Below are positions 1 to 7,625 of a stretch of DNA of 15,361 nucleotides, piece by piece. The stretch is taken from positions 4,464 to 19,824 of the forward strand of contig JASCIV010000450.1 of NCBI GenBank assembly GCA_030374735.1. Direction: 5' to 3'. The notes beneath the pieces are model-generated. The model ran no database searches and was not told the DNA's origin. It was given only the letters and a program-made list of their open reading frames with translations. Both the position numbers and the translations under genes were made by a program. The DNA is from Gracilaria caudata. Taxonomy: Eukaryota > Rhodophyta > Florideophyceae > Gracilariales > Gracilariaceae. Each line of letters begins with the position of its first letter. The first letter of the stretch is position 1.

Positions 1-56
1 GCATCTCGTTCCGCCTTGCGAGCCGCCGTCCGCGCTGAGTGGACTGCGCGTGCGTC

Positions 57-911
57 ATGTCGCGCCGCTGCATGCGTTGCGCTGCGGCGTTATCGCCGGC
101 GCATGCGTCGTTACCGGCGTTTTCGACCGGTGTGACTGTGGCATCGCCGCTGCGTCGTGTGTCTGTTGCCACATGTCGTGCGCGCGCTCGCGCGTGGAAG
201 GCGCATGGTGTGGCGTTGCGACGGGCGCGGATGACCATGTCATCGTCTTCGTCTTCGGATGAGGACTCCACGGAAGACTCTTTCAATCCATCGTCTCAAC
301 CGCTCAATCTCGATGTGCTGCGTCGTCGTATCATTGACTTGGACGCGCGACAGAAGGCTGGACATAAACCCACCGACTATGTCACTGGTTCTGCGAAGGA
401 TTCGAATGGCAACACGTATGAGATTCGTTATAAAGGGCGTGGTCCAGATCTGCAAGGGCACAACGACGACGACGATGATACGGAGGTGCTGCAACTCATC
501 AATGACTTTGAGAGCTTGCGCAAAGTGTGGGTGATTGTGTTCACCAATGCGCGCGACTCGTCGGAGGGTATTTATAGTCTCAGTGTGGCCGACGAGAACA
601 TTGTACTGGCGTTTCAGGATAAGGAGGAGGCGCAACGTTATGCATTGTGTTTGGAGCAACAGCAGTTTCCGCTGCCCAAGGTGGCGGAGCTCGAAACAAA
701 TGAGCTCACCGAATTCTGTTCCGAGTCTGGGTTTCGACTGGGCTTCGTGCCGAAGGGCAGTTTGATCACCCCGCCGGAACAAAGCGCCGTCGAAGACCTG
801 GACAAGTGGCGGCCACCAGAGTCTTCCTCGTCGAAGGGCAACGAGCTCGGCATGACTCAGGACGAGATTGACACCATGAGAAAGAAACTCGATTCGCTGT
901 TTGGTCTCTAG
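57..911 (+). CDS. DUF3110 family protein, probably plastid-targeted
   Basis: This is a 284-residue uninterrupted frame. I chose the ATG at 57 because the frame upstream of it opens only with a GTG, and nuclear eukaryotic genes start at ATG. Residues 1-60 are rich in Ala, Ser and Arg with almost no acidic residues, which fits a plastid (or mitochondrial) presequence. A Ser run and an acidic stretch follow (62-75), with a second Asp run at 137-141. The DUF3110 domain spans about 156-241: a beta strand (KVWVIVFTN), the EGIYSL turn, a helix with EEAQRYALCLE, the FPLPKV segment and the closing VPKGSLITPPE. DUF3110 is a small domain of unknown function found in cyanobacteria and plastid-bearing eukaryotes. 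The C-terminus (about 265-284) is a short charged helix ending LFGL. The biochemical role is unknown. The plastid location is inferred from the family and the N-terminus; domain assignment is confident. The gene converges with the kinesin gene downstream. Confidence 0.85.
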   Translation: MSRRCMRCAAALSPAHASLPAFSTGVTVASPLRRVSVATCRARARAWKAHGVALRRARMTMSSSSSSDEDSTEDSFNPSSQPLNLDVLRRRIIDLDARQKAGHKPTDYVTGSAKDSNGNTYEIRYKGRGPDLQGHNDDDDDTEVLQLINDFESLRKVWVIVFTNARDSSEGIYSLSVADENIVLAFQDKEEAQRYALCLEQQQFPLPKVAELETNELTEFCSESGFRLGFVPKGSLITPPEQSAVEDLDKWRPPESSSSKGNELGMTQDEIDTMRKKLDSLFGL

Positions 912-1107
912 ACAAGTCCAACAACTGCCCCTCCCCCCCTCCCCTCCCGTTAAAAGTCCTTCCCTTCCACTGTTTTTTGGTCGTCATATGTTAAGCTCCC
1001 TTTTATCCGCGCTATAGTTAGAACGCAAGTCTAAAAAAGTCTTTTTGTATACACACTACTCCAAACTAACTACCTCCCCCGCAACATTGACAAAAAAAGA
1101 GCAGCCC
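912..1107. other. Convergent 3' intergenic region
   Basis: This spacer lies between the stop codons of the DUF3110 gene and the minus-strand kinesin gene, so it should hold both 3' UTRs and cleavage/polyadenylation sites. It has a long pyrimidine tract (about 926-968, mostly C then CT) and an A/T-richer part (about 990-1060). I see no ORF or RNA gene in it. Confidence 0.5.
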
Positions 1108-3984
1108 TCACTCGAGAAGCACCAACTTGTCTCGCAGCCGTCTCACCAGGTCCATCTTCTGCGACAGATTCAGACTCAGTTTCATCGCGTACTCCTGCGC
1201 GTCAATCTCACCCTTCTCGGCCGCATTCACAAGCGACACATCCGCCTCTGTTAATCTCATCAGCTCCTCTATCTGTACATGATGCATTCGAATAACGCTC
1301 GTCAGCTTAATATCTTTTGCCTTTGCCTTTGTCCGCCTACCAAACGCACGCAGCGCCGGTGTTTCCTCGCTGCTGCTTGCCGATGGCGAGCCCCCGTTCA
1401 ACGTTGTCTTCGTATCGGAAGTGAATGACCCGTGGCCCTTTCTAACCCCCATCTTGTTCGAGCCGCTCTCTTCACTCTGTTCCATACCCGACACCACCGC
1501 TCCGAGACGTTCTTGCACCATGGAGGTAGCTTCGTCGACCAGATTGTCACAGCTCGCAAATAGCAGCTCTTCATCGGAAAGTTCATCCGCTGCTTGCGTG
1601 CCATAAAAGTCCATCGCCGATTGAGCCACATTGCGACTTCTTTGCGCTCTGAGCGACGCGGCCGCACCAACCGCCGCATCACTTTCACTTTCGTCAGGCG
1701 AGGAATCCCTTACCATTGATTCGTCCTCAGCTTTCTTTGCGTCGGCCATACGAGCCTCCATCTCTCTTGCTCGTCTACGCGTTATCATGGTTGATGATGA
1801 CGGCTTCGACATCGTAGCAGTCGAGCGACGAGTTTCAAGACGCAGCTTCGGAGCTTCATCAGACGTACTGTCCAATCCATCGGAATCCACATCGGCGGAC
1901 ACGGACACGCTGCTCTTCGAGGGTGAGCGAACACGCATGCTGTTCGAACGAAGTAACGGTTTCTCCGTTGTGCCGCCTTTCCTTCGCTGCGGAGCTCGAG
2001 GAAGAAACGTGCCTCCGGTGGAAGGGCGCGAAGGAATCATGGTGGCGGCGCGTGGAGTGCGCTTCCTTGTTGTCCTCGGCCTGTGTTGCTTGATGGGCGC
2101 TTGCTCGTCATCGGTTGGCAAGCTGGTCGGTCTTAGAAATGCACCGTCTGAAGCCCTTCCCCTAGGTTTGGGGGCGGTGCGGTGCGGCGGGGCCCGTTTG
2201 GTGCCACGGGCCGGAGTGGCAAGAATTTCGGCATCATGAGCATGCGAGTGTGACGGTAACGACTTTCGTTCTGACATCAATTTCTCTCGCGCACTCGCCT
2301 TGTTCTCAACAGCTTCGTTGTCTTGCACTGAAGGTTTGATTGGGGTGGCTGAAGCGGACGCCATGCCGGATCGCACGCCAATGCCGTGACTGAATGTTGC
2401 ACGTCGCACCCCTAGTCTGGAGCTCTCAATCGGAGGGGGTGAATGGGCCTTTTCCTTCTTGATTTCTTTCACTCGGTCAGAGTAGCGTAATGTATTGAGC
2501 GTATGTTCGACGTTAGCTGAGGCGGGAGAGATGTTCGCGATCATTACTGTCTTGCAGTTCTTTCCAATGAAGGAGGCTTTCAAAACCTGTGTAAGCTTGC
2601 TTCCTCGAAAAGGAGTGTGATCTTTTCTTTTGTCCATGGCACGAATACACTCCTTCAACGCGAGAAGGCTCTTGTTAATCTCGGCGCCCTCCATCCTGGT
2701 TTGCTTCGTAGAATTGGCGGTGTCACTGCCGCGTTCGCTCCCAGCAAGGTCAATAAAACACAACCTACCAATCTCTTCGCCCCTGTTGTCTGGTTCTTGA
2801 TTCGGGCGGGAGCCACGTAGTAGCTTTTCTCTCATGGCGTTACTAGCGTCTTTCGGCGCGGAAGCAGCTGGTGGATGTCGCAATTCGATTTGGAAAACGG
2901 CGTGCGAGCGACTAGAATCATCATTCGCGCCAGTGACGCCGGTGGAACGAGCGGCGCTTCCCTCGTCGATGCAGGCCAAAACATCCTCTTCCACCTCACA
3001 CAAGCGCTCCGCCAATCCCACAATCTGCACTTGGTTGTTGCCATCCTCGCGACATTCGAGCTTTGATGAGCTGTTCAACAAGTCCTGCAGCTTTGACGCA
3101 TAGATTTCGTAAAAACTAATCCACACCTGCGGCGGATCCGACGGTTCAAAGTCTTCTATACCTTGTTCCGATGCGACGCGCCATTCGTCCGCCTCCATTG
3201 CACGGATTCGATCAAACACGTCGCGCACGGCGAGTGTATACAAGCCCGGGTTTTCCGCGCCGTCGCCCGCCATGGTAAAAGTCTTTCCAGCGCCAGTCTG
3301 TCCATACGCGAAACACGTACCACGACCGCCCGTGAAGAGTGTGTCCACGAGCGGCTTGGCGGTGTTTTCATACACGACGGCGTTACTGATATGCTCATTG
3401 AACACGGAATCAAAACCGAACGGATGAGTGACGACGTGTTTGGTAAGATCGACCTTTTCTCGTAGTTCGTGCACGCAAAGAGAGCCATCATTGACATTGA
3501 CGGTAACCACATCGCGATCGTGTGCGGCGCGTTCCTTTCTGGACAACGGGCGTTTGCGCACGCACACAGTGACTCGAGGTCCGGCAAACGCAAACGACGA
3601 CGAAGAAGGACGTAACGCACTTCGCGCCGCCGCAGCCGAAGCAGCCAAAGCATTCTTCGCGGCCGCTCGCGGCGTGGAATGTGCATGCGAGGGCGTAGTA
3701 GACGCGCAAGCCAAGTTGCGCTCCGAAAGCGTCTCCAACAACGGGCGTCGTTCGGTGCGCGCATGCATGGCAGAGAGAGGAGGGAGATGAGCGTGACGAC
3801 GAAGCTCTGCTATCAAGTCTGCAAGTCGTTTACGTTCGGCCGGACCATCCACGCCTAACGCATCCAGGTCGGTGGACGAGAGCTGCAAAAACAGCGACGG
3901 CGTGACGAGCGCGGCGGTGAAGCGCGGTAGAAAACGTGAGAGACCGGCGCAACGGAGCCAGGCGGCCACCTGTGGGTCGCACAT
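1108..3984 (-). CDS. Kinesin-13 family microtubule depolymerase with N-terminal SAM domain
   Basis: This is a 958-residue uninterrupted frame starting at an ATG. Residues 1-66 look like a SAM domain (helices around WLRCAGLSRFLP and DLDALG, then a final helix to LRR). An Ala/Ser/Thr-rich linker follows (about 67-135). The motor domain is about 136-510. It has the P-loop GQTGAGKT (228-235), switch I (NDDSSRSH, about 354-361), switch II (DLAGSE, 412-417) and the region HTPFRGSKLTQVLKASFIG. Kinesin-13 hallmarks are the KVD motif at 177-179, needed in MCAK-type motors for tubulin depolymerisation, and ALKECIRAMD at 442-451. The tail (515-890) is Ser/Arg/Pro-rich and looks disordered. Residues 893-958 form a conserved-looking C-terminal helical segment as in KIF2/KIF24. 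By family, it removes tubulin from microtubule ends at spindles, basal bodies or flagella. Human KIF24 is a kinesin-13 with an N-terminal SAM domain. Family confidence is very high; orthology to a particular subtype is less sure. It shares a divergent promoter with the SGNH gene. Confidence 0.96.
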   Translation of the reverse strand: MCDPQVAAWLRCAGLSRFLPRFTAALVTPSLFLQLSSTDLDALGVDGPAERKRLADLIAELRRHAHLPPLSAMHARTERRPLLETLSERNLACASTTPSHAHSTPRAAAKNALAASAAAARSALRPSSSSFAFAGPRVTVCVRKRPLSRKERAAHDRDVVTVNVNDGSLCVHELREKVDLTKHVVTHPFGFDSVFNEHISNAVVYENTAKPLVDTLFTGGRGTCFAYGQTGAGKTFTMAGDGAENPGLYTLAVRDVFDRIRAMEADEWRVASEQGIEDFEPSDPPQVWISFYEIYASKLQDLLNSSSKLECREDGNNQVQIVGLAERLCEVEEDVLACIDEGSAARSTGVTGANDDSSRSHAVFQIELRHPPAASAPKDASNAMREKLLRGSRPNQEPDNRGEEIGRLCFIDLAGSERGSDTANSTKQTRMEGAEINKSLLALKECIRAMDKRKDHTPFRGSKLTQVLKASFIGKNCKTVMIANISPASANVEHTLNTLRYSDRVKEIKKEKAHSPPPIESSRLGVRRATFSHGIGVRSGMASASATPIKPSVQDNEAVENKASAREKLMSERKSLPSHSHAHDAEILATPARGTKRAPPHRTAPKPRGRASDGAFLRPTSLPTDDEQAPIKQHRPRTTRKRTPRAATMIPSRPSTGGTFLPRAPQRRKGGTTEKPLLRSNSMRVRSPSKSSVSVSADVDSDGLDSTSDEAPKLRLETRRSTATMSKPSSSTMITRRRAREMEARMADAKKAEDESMVRDSSPDESESDAAVGAAASLRAQRSRNVAQSAMDFYGTQAADELSDEELLFASCDNLVDEATSMVQERLGAVVSGMEQSEESGSNKMGVRKGHGSFTSDTKTTLNGGSPSASSSEETPALRAFGRRTKAKAKDIKLTSVIRMHHVQIEELMRLTEADVSLVNAAEKGEIDAQEYAMKLSLNLSQKMDLVRRLRDKLVLLE

Positions 3985-4330
3985 GGCGGCGATGGGGCGG
4001 CGCGCGCGGCGATGGCGCAGATGGAGTGCGCGACGGGGTGCGACGATGGGGCCCGGACGAAGTGCGCGTGGCGCGCGGGGCGTGCGCGCGAGGCGTTGGC
4101 GTGTTCAGGGGGGGGTGTGGTGGGGGGTGTTTTGAATTTGAACGGCGCGTGTGCCAGCAACGAGCGCTGCGCGCTGGCCACGTGGCGCGGCGCGCGTTGC
4201 TGGCGCGCGCCGTGTGTCGAGCGCACTGTGACGCGGCACGTTGGCGCGGCGTGTTGACGTCGACGTGGCGCGGGTGACTCCGGTGTTGTGGGGGGGCTGT
4301 CGGGACGCCGAGCGGCTGTGAACGCGTCGC
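3985..4330. promoter_or_regulatory. Divergent GC-rich, TATA-less promoter
   Basis: A 346-bp spacer separates the start codons of the minus-strand kinesin gene and the plus-strand SGNH gene, so both promoters and 5' UTRs must lie here. It is very GC-rich, full of GCGC/CGCG steps, with a G-run block at about 4109-4134 (runs of six or more G). No TATA box is visible in either direction, unlike the secreted-protein genes further right. Several overlapping frames stay open across it, but that is expected in stop-poor GC-rich sequence. Confidence 0.55.
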
Positions 4331-5296
4331 ATGTCGCTCGCGTTCATCGGTGGCGGTTGCGGCGGCGGCGTAAGCTTCGCGCCAAGCGCGCACGCGGGGC
4401 GCATCGCAATGAGCGCGTCGTCGGCTGCTGCGCGACCGCGCATCAATGCGCGTGGTTTTTTTACGCAGTACAGCGGTCACCCCGCGCGCGCGCTGCGCGC
4501 GCTGGCTGCGCAGCCGCGAGAGAAGGGCGCCATCTGGTTGCTGGGCGACAGCACGTTGGATAACAAGTACTGGTTACCGTGGCACAATGAGGCGCACCCG
4601 GACGCGTTGCACGCGCGACTGTTGGACCAGCAGTTGCTCAAGAGAGACGTGTCATACTGGCTTAACTTGCTGTGCGGCGACTTCGTGACGTTCAATTGCG
4701 CGGTGGAGGCGTCGACGTTGGCGCAGAGACGCGCCAAGCTGTTGCAGAATGACAGAGTGGTGAGCGAGAGCTTCGGCGAGCGCGATGTGCTTGTGGTCAG
4801 CTTGGGCGGTAATGACGTTGCATTGTCTCCTTCTTTGCGCACGATCGTGTCGGTGTTGATGCAGGTGTACACCGAATCGTCGATTGGATTTGAGCATTTG
4901 GTGCGCTTGTTCGGTGACTCGGTGCGCGAGTTTATTGTTCGTGTGCTAGCCGATCGTCGTCCGCGGCTGGTGGTTGTGTGCGGGCTGTATTTTCCGGACG
5001 AGACGCAGGCGCCGTCGTGGGCATCGTTTGTGCTGCGCGCGTTGCAGTACAACTCTCAGCCGCACAAGTTGCAGCGATTGATCCAAGCTGTGTTCGAGGC
5101 CGCGTCTTCCAGGGTCACAATTCCGGGCGTTCGTGTGGTTACTGTGCCGTTTTATCGCTCGTTGAATGGCCGTGATACTGCCCATTATGTCGCTCGTGTC
5201 GAACCTTCGGAAGAGGGAGGATATGTAATGGCTGAGTTGTTACGCGATGTCATCAACACTGAACTTGATCTGCTGACCAACGCTGATCAGGACTAG
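4331..5296 (+). CDS. SGNH/GDSL hydrolase-like protein with unusual block V
   Basis: This is a 321-residue uninterrupted frame. The ATG at 4331 is the first in frame; Met27 (4409) is a possible alternative. The N-terminal about 40 residues are Ala/Gly/Arg-rich and could be a leader or targeting sequence. SGNH features appear in order: block I LLGDSTLDN with the putative nucleophile Ser74; a block II-like Asn-containing strand FNCAVEAS (121-128); and block III SLGGND with Asn161. The C-terminal block, normally DxxH-P, reads YVARVEPSEEGG at 286-297, so Glu291 sits where His is expected. The only literal DxxH is DTAH at 282-285, just before it. The SGNH superfamily contains esterases, lipases and acyl-transfer enzymes. 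The substrate here cannot be told. I have an uncertain recollection of protist proteins sharing the GDS(S/T)LDNKYW and YVARVEPS segments, which would make this a distinct subfamily rather than a damaged gene. Confidence 0.8.
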   Translation: MSLAFIGGGCGGGVSFAPSAHAGRIAMSASSAAARPRINARGFFTQYSGHPARALRALAAQPREKGAIWLLGDSTLDNKYWLPWHNEAHPDALHARLLDQQLLKRDVSYWLNLLCGDFVTFNCAVEASTLAQRRAKLLQNDRVVSESFGERDVLVVSLGGNDVALSPSLRTIVSVLMQVYTESSIGFEHLVRLFGDSVREFIVRVLADRRPRLVVVCGLYFPDETQAPSWASFVLRALQYNSQPHKLQRLIQAVFEAASSRVTIPGVRVVTVPFYRSLNGRDTAHYVARVEPSEEGGYVMAELLRDVINTELDLLTNADQD

Positions 5297-5770
5297 CCCT
5301 TCAGCGGGTGAATCAATCGGTGAAGGCTTCAACTATTTATGCGTCGTGGAGTTGGCGTTGTAACAGCCCTTTCGGAGCTTGCTGTGTCGCATTCTTGTTC
5401 AACGAAACGTGCATAGCCACTGCTTCTGTGCGACCCAAGTTTCGTCTGTAAGCTTGCAGGCTGCATGTGATGTCATGCGTAGATCTGCGTCGCGCGCAGG
5501 TCTGACGCGGAGCTGCTCGCGACTTGGCGCAAAGCGCCATGATCGCGGCCAGTGTCGTCTTGTACCTCCTTCGCACCGCGCGCCGCGCTGGCGCGGGCGC
5601 TGGCGCTGGCGCTATTGTTCGATAGTGCCCCCCGTCCCGCTCACAAATGGAGCCCAGAGAGCCGTAGAAGTAACTCCCCCCCCGGGAGCGGTGCTCCCGC
5701 CCTTCCCTTCCTCTCAAACCCACCCACCACATCAAGCACACCAACACTTCAACGTCATCCCGAGAGCACG
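5297..5770. promoter_or_regulatory. Intergenic region, 3' end of SGNH gene and promoter of NmrA-like gene
   Basis: A 474-bp region separates two genes transcribed in the same direction. A GC-rich block at about 5577-5620 carries short GGCGCT repeats. A C-run is followed by a perfect hairpin at 5684-5698. The last about 70 bp before the start codon are a C/A-rich leader. No TATA box is evident. A frame in phase with the downstream gene is open from 5543 but has no ATG before 5771, so I treat it as non-coding. Confidence 0.45.
5684..5698. repeat. Perfect 6-bp-arm hairpin in the leader region
   Basis: GGGAGC at 5684-5689 and GCTCCC at 5693-5698 are exact inverted copies around a GGT loop, directly after a C-run. 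It lies 73 bp upstream of the NmrA-like start codon and may be in its 5' UTR. Any function is speculative. Confidence 0.4.
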
Positions 5771-6430
5771 ATGAGCACCTCAATCCTCGTCATCGGAGCC
5801 TCTGGTCGCATGGGCACCCACATCATCCGAGCCGCCTCGAAGCACACCCCCGCCCCCACCATCCACGCCTTCCTGAGAAATCCCGCCGCTCTGGACGAAT
5901 CCCTGCCCTGGCTGTGTGCGTCGGTTCGTCGCGGCGATGCGCTCAGCGCACACGACGTGCATCAAGCGCTTGCTGCCACAAACGCTTCGCACGTGTTTGT
6001 GGCTGTTGGAGTTCCTAACAGCCACGCACGTAGCACGCTGCGCACTGAGTCTGCCAAGGTGCTCACTCACGCGATAGAGAAGTGTGCCCGACGCGTCAAA
6101 GTGGTAGTCGTCTCCAGTATTGGCGCTGCGAACTCATGCATCAAGTTCAGGCTCGGCTTTGGAAGCGCTGTTTCTTTCACGCTTCGACATGTGTTGAGCG
6201 ATCATACCGCACAGGAGCAATGCTTCAATGCATTTTTTGTCGGGCAGAGAAAGAACGATTTGCTCCTTGTCCGGCCTACATCTCTCACCGAGGGGAGCGG
6301 TGGACGGAAGATAATGCTCTTTGATGGCGCCAAAACAACCCCTTCGCTGAAGATTGATCCCCGAGATGTTGCGGAGTGGATTGTAAACCGACTTGCCCCG
6401 GCGCTGACAGTCAGTTCGGACGAGCTGTAG
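5771..6430 (+). CDS. Atypical SDR / NmrA-like NAD(P)-binding protein
   Basis: This is a 219-residue single-exon protein. The start is the first in-frame ATG. A Rossmann nucleotide-binding motif opens it: beta strand ILVIG, then GASGRMG at 9-15. The order of later features fits atypical short-chain dehydrogenases: a basic residue after beta-2 (FLRNP), a VRRGDALSAHDVHQAL segment (53-68), the strand-turn VVVVSSIGA (111-119), LSDHTAQEQ (142-150) and LLLVRPTSLTEG (164-175), then a closing segment DPRDVAEWIVNRL. It lacks the classical YxxxK pair, which is common in NmrA/flavin-reductase/biliverdin-reductase-B-like members. It may reduce a small substrate or act as a redox sensor; the substrate is unknown. 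No targeting peptide is apparent, so it is probably cytosolic. It converges with the Gag-like gene, with stop codons only about 50 bp apart. Confidence 0.85.
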   Translation: MSTSILVIGASGRMGTHIIRAASKHTPAPTIHAFLRNPAALDESLPWLCASVRRGDALSAHDVHQALAATNASHVFVAVGVPNSHARSTLRTESAKVLTHAIEKCARRVKVVVVSSIGAANSCIKFRLGFGSAVSFTLRHVLSDHTAQEQCFNAFFVGQRKNDLLLVRPTSLTEGSGGRKIMLFDGAKTTPSLKIDPRDVAEWIVNRLAPALTVSSDEL

Positions 6431-6482
6431 ATTTACAATATTCTCTTCTTACATACCCTTGTGAAACAACAGCTTGCTCTGC

Positions 6483-7625
6483 TCAGTCATCGCGCATGTC
6501 CGTGTCTTTCACCTCAGCTGCCTGGATAGTAGTTTGGTGAAAACCCTTGCCAGCCAAAGCCTCAGCCAGATGAACCTTGGCAGTAACCGCATCTTTGATT
6601 GCATCCGCAAACGAAACCTTGAACAGAATAGAATGCTGGTCTATATTCAAGATACGAACGTTATTAATCATTCCCTTGTTATCCTTCAGTTTCTTTGATT
6701 TCCGACCATATTTCCTTCGCATTGCGCGCTTGAAACAACTCTCCTTCTCTTTACTTGTTGAATTTGGACAGTGCTTCAATCGATGCCGCTGTCCAAAACA
6801 TTTTGCCTTGTTCCAGCAAAACGGAGTTTTCACCTTGCTCACTCCATCCACGGCAATTTCACATGGCACGGGGAGTGTGGCACCGTCTTGGGGCTTGAGA
6901 CTATTACCCACATTTTCGGCGGATGTTTCCTTCTCCGACTCGACTGGCGGCTTCGACTCCTGTCCGATGTTCTCCACGGATACCATCTCGGTATGTCCTT
7001 CCTTTTCTACCCTTTCTGCTTCTTGTACTAATCTTTGTACAAAATCGTAAAAGTGATTGTAGTGACAACCTTCCTTCTTTGCGCTCTGCAGAACCTGGAC
7101 CATTCTCTCCTGCAACACGAGAGGCCTCGTACGATCCCTAATATGCTTAATAGCCGTTTGAGGACACTTCTCAATCACGCCCTGGTATCCTTCAGCACAC
7201 AGAGCGTTCTCGTAGTCGATTACCAGTTGCCATATGCGAATTTTACAATCCTTGATACTCATATCCATCTTCACATTCTGTACCATACTTTCCATTTCAT
7301 CAACTCGTAGACTGACAAAGTTGACAACGGTGCGATCAACAAGTGCTTCTTTCAGCATTTCATCGGTAAGCTGTTCTCTGGTAGTTGCAGATACCATGCG
7401 TGCTTTACACAACGTGTTCAACACAACCTCCGAAATAGTTGACTTGAGGGATACGACAGGCGGTTTTGTTGTAGAGTTCTCATTTCTCTCCGCCATGACT
7501 TGCTCGTATTCATCTCGTTCTCGTAGAAATTTCCGGATTGACGCTGTATCAATCCTGCACAGGCGCGGAGCTTCCACGTCACAAATCGTCGTTTGAGCTA
7601 CCACGGAAAGGTTTTCCTCCGTCAT
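6483..7625 (-). CDS. Retrotransposon Gag-like protein with zinc-knuckle-like motif, no adjacent pol
   Basis: This is a 380-residue frame starting at the first in-frame ATG (7625). The frame is open for at least 75 more codons upstream, to 7850, but with no ATG. Residues about 20-75 (acidic/aromatic helix FLRERDEYEQVM, then PPVVSLKSTISEVVL) resemble the capsid start of Gag proteins from LTR retrotransposons of protists. Residues up to about 205 are helical. A Glu/Ser/Pro-rich linker follows. A degenerate CCHC zinc-knuckle-like motif is at C270, C276, H281 and C286 (spacing CX5CX4HX4C), then a strongly basic stretch (KRAMRRKYGRKSKKLK). Both features fit nucleic-acid binding. The last about 60 residues could be the beginning or remnant of an aspartic protease region, but no D-S/T-G is present. 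No reverse transcriptase, integrase or RNase H lies nearby. It could be a domesticated gag gene, a truncated element, or a lineage-specific nucleic-acid-binding protein. Gag assignment is by pattern only. Confidence 0.6.
   Translation of the reverse strand: MTEENLSVVAQTTICDVEAPRLCRIDTASIRKFLRERDEYEQVMAERNENSTTKPPVVSLKSTISEVVLNTLCKARMVSATTREQLTDEMLKEALVDRTVVNFVSLRVDEMESMVQNVKMDMSIKDCKIRIWQLVIDYENALCAEGYQGVIEKCPQTAIKHIRDRTRPLVLQERMVQVLQSAKKEGCHYNHFYDFVQRLVQEAERVEKEGHTEMVSVENIGQESKPPVESEKETSAENVGNSLKPQDGATLPVPCEIAVDGVSKVKTPFCWNKAKCFGQRHRLKHCPNSTSKEKESCFKRAMRRKYGRKSKKLKDNKGMINNVRILNIDQHSILFKVSFADAIKDAVTAKVHLAEALAGKGFHQTTIQAAEVKDTDMRDD

Noticed and set aside
240..782. 180-codon minus-strand frame opposite the DUF3110 gene
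   Set aside because: Antisense shadow; no domain, and the plus strand carries the conserved DUF3110 domain.
1631..2239. 202-codon plus-strand frame inside the kinesin gene
   Set aside because: It is antisense to the low-complexity kinesin tail; the motor-encoding strand has clear domains and this frame has none.
3156..3764. 202-codon minus-strand frame overlapping the kinesin motor in another phase
   Set aside because: Very Arg-rich, no motif, and the overlapping frame encodes the conserved motor domain.
3830..4480. 216-codon minus-strand frame across the divergent promoter
   Set aside because: Arg/His/Pro/Thr-rich composition typical of stop-poor GC-rich DNA; overlaps two well-supported genes.
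4485..4520. Alternating CGCGCG tract (Z-DNA-like) in the SGNH gene
   Set aside because: Explained by Arg/Ala codons in a GC-rich coding sequence.
5543..5770. In-frame N-terminal extension of the NmrA-like protein
   Set aside because: Open but without any ATG, and the Rossmann motif already sits at the usual distance from the ATG at 5771.
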